Shown in pieces: positions 1 through 5,646 of a stretch of DNA of 9,152 bases. Source of the stretch: an uncultured Verrucomicrobiota bacterium (GTDB lineage: Bacteria > Verrucomicrobiota > Verrucomicrobiia > Opitutales > Opitutaceae); NCBI GenBank assembly GCA_903919625.1, contig CAIXIZ010000328.1, forward strand, positions 1-9,152. Reading direction: 5' to 3'. A model generated the notes under the pieces. That model was given only the letters and a program-made list of their open reading frames with translations, made no database searches and was not told the origin of the DNA. Every line of letters starts with the position of its first letter. Position 1 is the first letter of the stretch. A program made the position numbers and the translations under genes.

Positions 1-428
1 CCCGCGCCCACGGTGAGCAGGCGGTGCCCGGCATCGAGGGTGAGCCGGTTAAAGGGGAGCATGTCGAGCTCGAGCGCGTCCGGCAGGAGGGTGTGTCCGC
101 CCATGGAATGGGTCGCGCCACTGATGGCGATGTGCCGGCCCTCGCGTCCGGCGCGTTGAACCAGGGCCGCGAGCTGCAGCTCGGCCTTGGCGGGGTCGGC
201 GTCGACGGGGATGACCTCGGCGGGAATCGCGGAGCTGAGGCGGCCAAAATCGCCATGTCCGGGGGCAGGGGGTGGCAGCGGGGCGGACGGATCATGCCAC
301 CAGACGGAGGCGAGAAAAACAACCGGACGGCCAACGAATCCCACCAGCACCAAGGCGGCGGCGAACAATGCGAGCTTCAGTGGGCGGCGAAATTTGGCCG
401 GAAGCAGGGGTAGCAGCGGGGCTCGCAT
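1..428 (-). CDS. FAD-binding oxidoreductase of the VAO/PCMH type, N-terminal part, membrane-anchored (partial)
   Basis: The ATG at 428-426 opens a frame that runs off the left edge, giving 142 residues of the N-terminus. Residues about 17-44 form a hydrophobic segment (LKLALFAAALVLVGFVG...) after a basic start (KFRRP), so the protein is probably anchored in the inner membrane or exported. After a Pro-rich linker, residues 83-142 resemble the first half of an FAD_binding_4 (PCMH) domain: an amphipathic helix, then the nucleotide-binding loop SGATHSMGGHT (103-113), then LELDMLPFNRLTLD and LTVGAG. Family knowledge: sugar or aldonolactone oxidases such as alditol oxidase and L-gulonolactone oxidase carry a related loop, in which a His can bind FAD covalently; H107 is the candidate here. 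The substrate domain lies outside the window, so the substrate is unknown. The gene starts 11 nt after the stop of the 157-residue gene, which suggests one operon. A weak GGAG sits about 13 nt before the ATG. Confidence 0.72.
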   Translation of the reverse strand, partial: MRAPLLPLLPAKFRRPLKLALFAAALVLVGFVGRPVVFLASVWWHDPSAPLPPPAPGHGDFGRLSSAIPAEVIPVDADPAKAELQLAALVQRAGREGRHIAISGATHSMGGHTLLPDALELDMLPFNRLTLDAGHRLLTVGA

Positions 429-439
429 GGTTTAAACGC

Positions 440-913
440 CTACTCCAGCCGGTGGCGCCGGGCGTCCCGGCCTTTGGCCTCGTCGGTGGGGAGCTGGTTG
501 TTGGTCTTCACAATGAGCACCGGGGTTTTATTTTTCACCCAGAGATCGGCCTCCTTAAAATGCTTGGCGGGGACGTTTTCAATGGCTTCCCCGATGGTTT
601 TGACGGGAAGCAGGCGGCCCTTTTTGGTGGTGTTGAACTCATAGGCGGCGCGACAGACCCGCTCCAGCGCCGTGGCGGGGCTCTCGCTTTCCGGGATTTG
701 CAGCGCCCACCCGGCAAAGTCGTCCGCCGGCAGCCGGCCTTCGGGGTCGGAGACGAGGAGCACAAACTGCTTTTTGACCGGTGGGGGCGCCTCCTCGCCC
801 GATTCGGGCTGGGCGGCGAGGTTCATCTCCTCGACGATTTGGCGGAGCAGGGCGGGGGCGACCTGATTCTTTTTCAGAATCTCGGCGACCTTGTTGATGT
901 CAATTTTCGGCAT
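440..913 (-). CDS. Hypothetical protein, 157 aa, soluble, upstream partner of the FAD oxidase gene
   Basis: I chose the ATG at 913-911 (MPKIDINKVAEILKK...). The frame is open up to 1000, but a start there would overlap the divergent Nudix gene. The stop is TAG at 442-440. No signal peptide or membrane segment is visible, so the protein is probably cytoplasmic. Residues 1-30 look helical (NKVAEILKKNQVAPALLRQIVEEM). An acidic, Pro-rich linker follows (about 35-47), then an alpha/beta region beginning VKKQFVLLVSDPEGRLP and containing FAGWALQIPE, a helix (ATALERVCRAAYEFN), a basic stretch (TTKKGRLLPVKTIGEA) and a final strand (TPVLIVKTNN). I do not recognise the family. The well-ordered alternation of helix and strand and the coherent codon use indicate a real gene. 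It precedes the oxidase gene by 11 nt and is likely co-transcribed with it; a shared function is only suggested by that linkage. No clear ribosome binding site precedes the ATG. Confidence 0.8.
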   Translation of the reverse strand: MPKIDINKVAEILKKNQVAPALLRQIVEEMNLAAQPESGEEAPPPVKKQFVLLVSDPEGRLPADDFAGWALQIPESESPATALERVCRAAYEFNTTKKGRLLPVKTIGEAIENVPAKHFKEADLWVKNKTPVLIVKTNNQLPTDEAKGRDARRHRLE

Positions 914-975
914 GAATGGTTGAAATAATTTGCACCGACCAAACGGCCCGGTGTCCTTGACGCGACAACAAAAGC

Positions 976-1527
976 ATGAGCTCCCCCGGTTCCGCCCCAC
1001 CGCCTGCGCAGCGCGACGACGAAATTTTCGACGTGGTCAATGACCGCGACGAGGTGATCGGCCAGGCCACGCGGGCCGAAGTCCACACCCGCCGGTTGTT
1101 TCACCGCGCCGTCCATGTGCTGGTGGTGGGCGCGGACGGACGGGTGTTTTTGCAGCAGCGTTCCCAGCTCAAGGACACCTCGCCCGGCTGCTGGAACTCA
1201 TCCTGCTCCGGCCACCTCGATGCGGGTGAGGACTACGACCTGGCGGCGGTGCGGGAGCTTGGCGAAGAGATCGGCCTGACGGTGACGCCGGCGACGCGGC
1301 TCACCCGGCAGCTGAAACTGCTGCCCCGCCGGGAAACGGGCTGGGAGTTTGCCTGGATCTACACTGCCCGCGGCGACGGCCCGTTCACCCTGCACCCGAC
1401 GGAGGTCGAACGCGGGGAATGGCTCACCCCCGGCGAGGTGACCCGGGCGCTGGCGGAGCGGCCGCGGGAATTTTCCCGGGCCTTTGCCTATCTGTGGCCG
1501 ATGGTGCTGGCGAACTCACCTTTCTGA
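976..1527 (+). CDS. Nudix hydrolase, IPP-isomerase-like/YfcD type
   Basis: This complete 183-residue protein is likely a cytoplasmic Mg2+-dependent hydrolase of a nucleoside diphosphate-linked substrate. The Nudix box GX5EX7REUXEEXGU is perfect at residues 79-101, from GHLDAGE through RELGEEIGL, with metal-binding RE (93-94) and EE (97-98). The N-terminal stretch EIFDVVNDRDEVIGQATRAEVH (16-37) and the pattern H..VHVLVV...G.VFLQQRS are typical of the IPP-isomerase-like branch that includes E. coli YfcD. In type I IPP isomerase the catalytic Cys occupies the position just before the GH; here it is Ser78 (CWNSSCSGH), while the hydrolase residues are intact. A hydrolase is therefore favoured over an isomerase. 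The substrate cannot be read from the sequence. The start ATG at 976 gives a short disordered SSPGSAPPPA leader; it has no strong Shine-Dalgarno. The gene diverges from the 157-residue gene across 62 nt and converges on the 81-residue gene. It ends with TGA. Confidence 0.93.
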   Translation: MSSPGSAPPPAQRDDEIFDVVNDRDEVIGQATRAEVHTRRLFHRAVHVLVVGADGRVFLQQRSQLKDTSPGCWNSSCSGHLDAGEDYDLAAVRELGEEIGLTVTPATRLTRQLKLLPRRETGWEFAWIYTARGDGPFTLHPTEVERGEWLTPGEVTRALAERPREFSRAFAYLWPMVLANSPF

Positions 1528-1647
1528 AGGAGCTTTGATGTCGGGGTCGCGGGCACGGTGCGGACGGCGCGGTCGGGCCGGAGCCAGCTCAGCGAGCTGG
1601 CCTACAACCAGGCGGTGGGTCGGGCGGTTGGCATTGACCCAACATGA
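1528..1647 (+). pseudogene. Coding-like remnant in the Nudix frame, 39 codons, no start of its own
   Basis: Directly after the Nudix TGA (1525-1527), the same frame stays open for 39 codons to a TGA at 1645-1647. It reads like ordinary protein sequence: SFDVGVAGTVRTARSG, then QLSELAYNQAVGRAVGIDP. Third positions are G or C throughout the central part, as expected for genes of this genome. There is no start codon, so it is not an intact gene. It could be the decayed 3' end of a former gene, an ancestral C-terminal extension of the Nudix protein, or chance in G+C-rich DNA. I do not recognise a family. Confidence 0.25.
1583..1601. other. Perfect hairpin between convergent genes
   Basis: GCCAGCTC and GAGCTGGC form an 8-bp perfect stem around the three-base loop AGC. 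It lies 56 nt after the Nudix stop and 52 nt from the stop of the convergent 81-residue gene. That position would suit a bidirectional terminator, but neither side has a T-tract, so intrinsic termination is not supported. It may act as an RNA-stabilising or Rho-associated structure, or mean nothing. Confidence 0.4.
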
Positions 1648-1652
1648 CGCAC

Positions 1653-1898
1653 TCAGCGCGGCCGCTGGCGCTCGATGTCGGCGAACTGCTTGGGTGAAAG
1701 CAGACGGCGGGGGACACGGCGCGCGGCCTCGGACAGGAGTTTGTCCCAGTCGTCCTGGGTGGGCGGGCCATAGGTCTCCCACGAAGTATGGTGGCCCTGC
1801 TTGCGCGTCCACTTGATGTTGCCGCCGTGGACGTTCACGCAGACCTGATATTTTCCCGTTTCCGGGTCGCTCTGCCACCAGCCAAATTCCATGCTCAT
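1653..1898 (-). CDS. Small Trp-rich hypothetical protein, 81 aa
   Basis: The ATG at 1898-1896 is used; a second in-frame ATG two codons later (1892) is equally plausible. The protein has five Trp (7, 8, 30, 40, 51) and a compact, apparently folded core: EFGWWQSDPETGKYQVCVNV, GGNIKWTRKQGHHTSWETYG, then a helical tail (TQDDWDKLLSEAARRV) and a basic C-terminus (PRRLLSPKQFADIERQRPR). There is no signal peptide and no membrane helix. The single Cys20 and adjacent His36-His37 do not form a recognisable metal site. I do not know the family. The strand-turn-strand layout with conserved-looking aromatic residues suggests a small beta domain. The gene lies 62 nt downstream of the giant interrupted gene on the same strand, and its 3' end faces the Nudix gene. 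No clear Shine-Dalgarno is present; a 6-bp inverted repeat (GCCGCA/TGCGGC, 1899-1927) abuts the start codon. Confidence 0.75.
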   Translation of the reverse strand: MSMEFGWWQSDPETGKYQVCVNVHGGNIKWTRKQGHHTSWETYGPPTQDDWDKLLSEAARRVPRRLLSPKQFADIERQRPR

Positions 1899-1960
1899 GC
1901 CGCAGCAAGATAGCGTCCGGGTGCGGCATCGCGAGCGGAATAAAACCGTCCCGTGACCGC

Positions 1961-3742
1961 TTACGCGGCCGGCTGGCGGCGCGGGAAGGCGAGGGTGCCG
2001 ATGATGGCGGCGGCGGCGAGCACGAGGACGAGTACGCCGGTGCGGGTGCGGCGGATCAGGCTGACGTCCAGATTGAGCACCAATGGGGCGGTTCCGTCCA
2101 CCTGGAGCGAGCGGGTGAAGGTCAGCACCCGGCCCCGCTCGGCGAGCGTCACATCGAGCGCGCTGGGCGCGGGCTCGGCGGCGAGCTGCTGGTCCACCAG
2201 GCGTCCGGCGATGCTGCGCAGGGCGGAGTTTTCCTCGGCGGTGTTGCCCATGAGGAGCTGATCCCGCTGCGTAGGGTCATAATTGGTCTGGCCTTTCATC
2301 AGCGGGTTGAGGCTGGCCGCCTGCTCGAGCTGGGTGTTGCGCACCGTGCCGTCGCCGCTGTTGTCGAGATAGACGCGCTGGCGGCGGGTGTTGAGGCCAA
2401 GCACGGCCTGGTCGGTCCGGAGCGTGCGGAGCTGCACTCGGGCATCCTCATTGGAGGCGGCGTCCAGCGCGCCGGCCTTGGAAACGCGGGAGAGCGCCTC
2501 GCCGGCCTGCTGCTGGTCCCCGTGCTGCAGGTAACCGCTGGCCTGACGCAGCAGCTCGGTGGCTTTTTTCGCCTCGGTGTTTCGGGCGTTGCGCACACCC
2601 GATTCGTAACTCTGCACACTCAGGGAACCGAAAGATTCGGACGAGTAGGCCGAATCCTGCAACTGGAGGCCACCCGTATAACCGACCAGCTGATAGCCAG
2701 GCGGCAGGGTGACGTGCCAGGCCACATTTTCCAATGGCACTCCGTCGAGGCTGGGACCGAGCAGTTCAACTTTTGCCTCGGGCCGGGCGGGCGTCGTATA
2801 GACCAGCCGGACGACGGAGGTGTGCGCGGTGTCGGAGCTGGGTGAAACATAGAAAAGATACGCCGCGCCTTCACGGACGATGGAGACGCTCTCCCCGTTG
2901 ACGAAGGTGCTGAACAGCCGCGCGCCTTCCGGGAGCCGGATCTTGAGCGTGCTCTTTTCGACCAGCTCCAGCCGCAGCTCGACCGTGGTGAGGAACGAGC
3001 CGGCCGGGGAGAGCACCGTGGCAAGATCCGCACCGGTCACCCGCAGCTTGAGCGCGGCGGCGACGTTATGGCTGCTGACGGTGACGGTGAGCGGCCCCTC
3101 GGGCTCCGCCACCTTGAAGCACAAGGCGGGCACGCTGCGGTCGCCGCGATCCTGCAAATTCGCCGGCACGCCGCTCCAATCGGCGCGTTGCCAGCCGCGG
3201 GGCAGGGCGCCCGCGTCCAGCTCCAGCCGCCCGCTGGCGCGCACGGCGACAAACAGGGTGGTCTGCCGGCTGCCGGTGAACACCGGGGTCGTCACCGGCT
3301 CGGGCTTGGCGGCGTCGGCGGCCGGACCCTGGAACTCGATCAGCACATCGGTTTCACCCGCGATGCCCCGTTGGAATCGCAACTCCCACTCATCGGCCGC
3401 GCCCGTGAGCTTGACGAAATCGCTCACGGCCGAGCCGGTGGCGTGGACCGTCCGGATCTCGTCTTCGCCGAGTCCGGGCAGGCGGAGGCGGATTTGTTTG
3501 ACCGCGGCGTTCTCCACCTTGTAGCGGAGGCTGAGGCGGGTGAGCGTCTGCCCTTCGCGCAAGGTCACTTCCTGCAGCGCCGTCACCGTGACCCAGGGTT
3601 CCAGCGCCTCGACAGCGAGCTTGAGCGACCAGTCCTCCTGCAGCAGTCGGAACGCCAGCGTGCCGGGACGCGTGTCGCCGGCGGCGCGCGGGTCGAGCTG
3701 GGAGACATTGGCCCGGTCGGCGGCGCGCAGGCGCAGGCCTTT
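1961..3742 (-). CDS. Giant envelope protein, segment 3: second exported half and C-terminal anchor (about 592 aa)
   Basis: This frame is open from 3931, but its first 63 residues (MDRGDRGGQTYHHAAPERPH...) are the shadow of segment 2. Sense begins at GLRLRAADRANVSQL (3739 onward), which continues the module broken in segment 2. Numbering from the open frame at 3931, there is another module copy at about 145-245 (IRLRLPGLGEDEIRTVHATG), then a domain at 275-415 that resembles the end of segment 1's exported half (TLKIRLPEGARLFSTFVNGE). A helical, TPR-like stretch (about 452-490, KKATELLRQASGYLQHGDQQ) follows, then LNTRRQRVYLDN (513-524), a Gln/Asn-rich linker, a last beta unit and a C-terminal membrane helix (633-649) with the tail FPRRQPAA. 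There is no start codon or ribosome binding site for independent translation. It ends with TAA, 62 nt before the 81-residue gene. Confidence 0.72.
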   Translation of the reverse strand, partial: KGLRLRAADRANVSQLDPRAAGDTRPGTLAFRLLQEDWSLKLAVEALEPWVTVTALQEVTLREGQTLTRLSLRYKVENAAVKQIRLRLPGLGEDEIRTVHATGSAVSDFVKLTGAADEWELRFQRGIAGETDVLIEFQGPAADAAKPEPVTTPVFTGSRQTTLFVAVRASGRLELDAGALPRGWQRADWSGVPANLQDRGDRSVPALCFKVAEPEGPLTVTVSSHNVAAALKLRVTGADLATVLSPAGSFLTTVELRLELVEKSTLKIRLPEGARLFSTFVNGESVSIVREGAAYLFYVSPSSDTAHTSVVRLVYTTPARPEAKVELLGPSLDGVPLENVAWHVTLPPGYQLVGYTGGLQLQDSAYSSESFGSLSVQSYESGVRNARNTEAKKATELLRQASGYLQHGDQQQAGEALSRVSKAGALDAASNEDARVQLRTLRTDQAVLGLNTRRQRVYLDNSGDGTVRNTQLEQAASLNPLMKGQTNYDPTQRDQLLMGNTAEENSALRSIAGRLVDQQLAAEPAPSALDVTLAERGRVLTFTRSLQVDGTAPLVLNLDVSLIRRTRTGVLVLVLAAAAIIGTLAFPRRQPAA

Positions 3743-5565
3743 TCCGGCACGAGAAACAGCTCCCCGGTCTGGCGCGTGGCCTCGCGCAGCAGAAGCTTCG
3801 GCACCGTCCAGGCGGCCTGCGGCGGCGGGGCCGCGCCCGTCAGCGTGAGCGCAAAGGTCTGGTCGCCGATCGTGCGGCCGTTCAGGTGCAGCGTGATGAT
3901 ACGTTTGCCCTCCTCGGTCGCCTCGGTCCAATGGCTGAGCGATGGGCCGCTCAAGGCTTCGACCTCGAGGCCGTCCGGCAGCACAAAGCTCAGCTTGAAC
4001 AGGCCGACTCGCGTGATGGACACATTCAGGTCCGCCGCCAGCACGAGCCGGTCGTCGCCGAGCGAGAACACCTGCCGGGTCGCCACCCGCACCTCGGGGG
4101 CGACCGACGTGACTTTGAGGGCGACCGACCCTTCCTCCTGTCCGTAGCGGTACACATTCTGCAGCACGGCGAGCGGCTGGCCCTGCGGGGAGCGGGGCAG
4201 CAGGCTCTGGTCAAAATCCCCGGCATTGACCGCCGACAGCCCGGTGGGCCGGACACTTTCCGGCTGGGCATCGCCGCCGAAGCCGAGCGCGATCATCCCG
4301 CCCTCGCTGTCCGCCCCGGTGACCCGCAGGGGCCGGAGCGTGAGCTCCACGGGCAGCGCCGCGGTGGCCAGCTGGGTCTCGATGTCGAACCGAAAACCGC
4401 CCGACTGCGCCGGCGCGATGGCGAGGTGCAGCCGGCGTTTCACCGGGTCAAACCGCCATTCTCCGACCGGGCCGCGGCCGACATCGCCCACGGTGAAACC
4501 TTCCGGCACCTCGAGGTCCAGCTCGGAAACGCGGCCCTGTTTCGGGCGCACCGTGATCCGCGCCAGGCCGTTTACCACCCCGGGGCCGGGCAGATAGAGA
4601 TTGGCGGACTCGACGACAAACTGGGTTTTCTCCGCCGCCAGGTCGCGATGTTTGGGCTGCAACGTGATCACGGGTGAGCCGGCTGCGCCCAAGACCAGCG
4701 TCGCGCCGCTGTGGGTGCTGTCGAGTCCGGCAGCCGGCTGCACGCTGACCGCCAGCGGCGAGGCAAATTCCCAGCCACCCTGGTCGAGATCGACGGTGAC
4801 ACGTTGGACCGCCGCCGGTCCGGTGGGCAGCGTCAGGCCTTGGGCCAGATTCGCGACGGGCATTTCGTATTTGGCGCGGGCGGTCAGGGTGCCGTCCTTT
4901 TCCGGCGCGACATAATAGGCCGTCTGGCCGTCGCGCTCAACCTTGCCGACGCGCAGGCCATCGCCCTGAAAATCGGTCAGCACGGCCGGTGGGCGCAGCA
5001 ACAGGTAGCTTTCCCCGGCCACCCCGCGCACCGTCAGCTCCACTTCGGCATAGAGCCGGTTGTCGTGGATTTTCCAGGTCTGCACCATGGCTTGCGCCGG
5101 CCGGGTGCCATCGGCCGCGGCCAGCCCGGTTTGCGCCCGGGCCAGCGGACCGGAGCCAAGGGCCAGACCGACGCAACCGGCGAACAGCAGCAACGACACC
5201 GCCGTCGCCGGGCCGGCGCCCGCGGCCGGAAGGGTTTTCGTCGCGCGGCGCTGGCTCCACCAGGCGCGGAGCCGCCCCTGCCAGCGGAACAGGCCCGGCA
5301 GCCAGAGGAGCAGGGCGACCACCCCGGCCACCCCCCAGAAAAAGCCTACCGCTCCGCCCCGCTGGGCGAGGATGCCGGTGCCCAGCAACAAGGCGGCGGC
5401 GGCGGGCAACACGCCGGGTTTTTCGGTGCCAAAAAACCCGCGCAAGCCTGCCACCCCCGCGGCCACCACGCCCGCCGCCATCGCGGCGACGCCCCACCAG
5501 GAGACCATCGCGTGCCACCAGATCACGTTGTCGAGCTGGATGGTGATCTCCTCGCCCTTGGGCAC
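3583..5565 (-). CDS. Giant envelope protein, segment 2: membrane core and start of second exported half
   Basis: The frame is the same as segment 1. It is open from directly after the TGA (5643), and the first standard start is GTG at 5565, with no ribosome binding site. The 26 codons before that GTG already look coding (LAAGLAATALRERQPNLQQL). Counting from the GTG, helices lie at about 20-40, 51-67, 72-93 and 121-141, with an Arg-rich cytoplasmic loop at 94-110. From about 145 the protein is extracytoplasmic and beta-rich, with two copies of the module seen in segment 1 (about 348-440 and 525-609), for example LDLEVPEGFTVGDVGRGPVG and VLPDGLEVEALSGPSLSHW. After K609 the frame departs from coding sense: the last 51 residues (ACACAPPTGPMSPSSTR...) are a Ser/Arg/Pro/Cys-rich out-of-frame tail ending at 3583. 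The authentic coding part is therefore about 3740-5643. Confidence 0.7.
   Translation of the reverse strand: MPKGEEITIQLDNVIWWHAMVSWWGVAAMAAGVVAAGVAGLRGFFGTEKPGVLPAAAALLLGTGILAQRGGAVGFFWGVAGVVALLLWLPGLFRWQGRLRAWWSQRRATKTLPAAGAGPATAVSLLLFAGCVGLALGSGPLARAQTGLAAADGTRPAQAMVQTWKIHDNRLYAEVELTVRGVAGESYLLLRPPAVLTDFQGDGLRVGKVERDGQTAYYVAPEKDGTLTARAKYEMPVANLAQGLTLPTGPAAVQRVTVDLDQGGWEFASPLAVSVQPAAGLDSTHSGATLVLGAAGSPVITLQPKHRDLAAEKTQFVVESANLYLPGPGVVNGLARITVRPKQGRVSELDLEVPEGFTVGDVGRGPVGEWRFDPVKRRLHLAIAPAQSGGFRFDIETQLATAALPVELTLRPLRVTGADSEGGMIALGFGGDAQPESVRPTGLSAVNAGDFDQSLLPRSPQGQPLAVLQNVYRYGQEEGSVALKVTSVAPEVRVATRQVFSLGDDRLVLAADLNVSITRVGLFKLSFVLPDGLEVEALSGPSLSHWTEATEEGKRIITLHLNGRTIGDQTFALTLTGAAPPPQAAWTVPKLLLREATRQTGELFLVPEKACACAPPTGPMSPSSTRAPPATRVPARWRSDCCRRTGRSSSLSRRWNPGSR
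3740..3743 (-). other. Frame change at an A4 run (-1) in the giant gene
   Basis: The minus-strand codons read CCG GAA AAG GCC (frame of segment 2). Sense continues only if AAA GGC CTG CGC is read after GAA, which is a -1 step or one missing A (A5 became A4). The restored text is ELFLVPEKGLRLRAADRANV, which fits the repeat pattern. A-AAG is a tetramer known to support -1 slippage in some insertion sequences, so recoding is possible, although a one-base deletion or homopolymer error is simpler. Confidence 0.65.
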
Positions 5566-5643
5566 GACTGATGCGGCGTAGGTCAGTTGCTGCAGATTCG
5601 GCTGCCGCTCGCGCAGCGCCGTCGCGGCCAGACCGGCCGCGAG

Positions 5644-5646
5644 TCA
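5644..5646 (-). other. In-frame TGA interrupting a membrane helix
   Basis: Segment 1 ends GGC ATC GCA TTT TGA, and the same frame continues CTC GCG GCC GGT CTG. Read through, it gives LPAGLLIGGIAF-x-LAAGLAATAL, one helix-length hydrophobic run. A single substitution from TGG (Trp) would explain the stop. UGA is used as a normal stop by the Nudix gene, and Trp is TGG in this gene, so a changed genetic code is not supported. Confidence 0.6.

Noticed and set aside
272..928. A 218-codon plus-strand frame over the oxidase and 157-residue genes
   Set aside because: It is antisense to two minus-strand frames that carry recognisable or well-ordered protein sequence.
1583..1601. Intrinsic terminator between the convergent genes
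   Set aside because: The hairpin is perfect, but no T-tract follows on either strand, so it is listed only as a hairpin.
1538..1816. Possible plus-strand gene starting at ATG 1538 with an AAGGAG ribosome binding site
   Set aside because: The translation is Arg/Ser/Ala/Gly-rich and runs antisense through the better-supported 81-residue gene.
3068..4147. Open frames of 263-359 codons on the plus strand opposite segments 2 and 3
   Set aside because: They show the same antisense composition; they have no recognisable motif and their starts sit inside the minus-strand coding region.
5644..5646. UGA recoded as tryptophan or selenocysteine
   Set aside because: The Nudix gene ends at TGA with the expected length and Trp is TGG elsewhere in the gene. 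No selenocysteine context is evident, and the site lies in a membrane helix.
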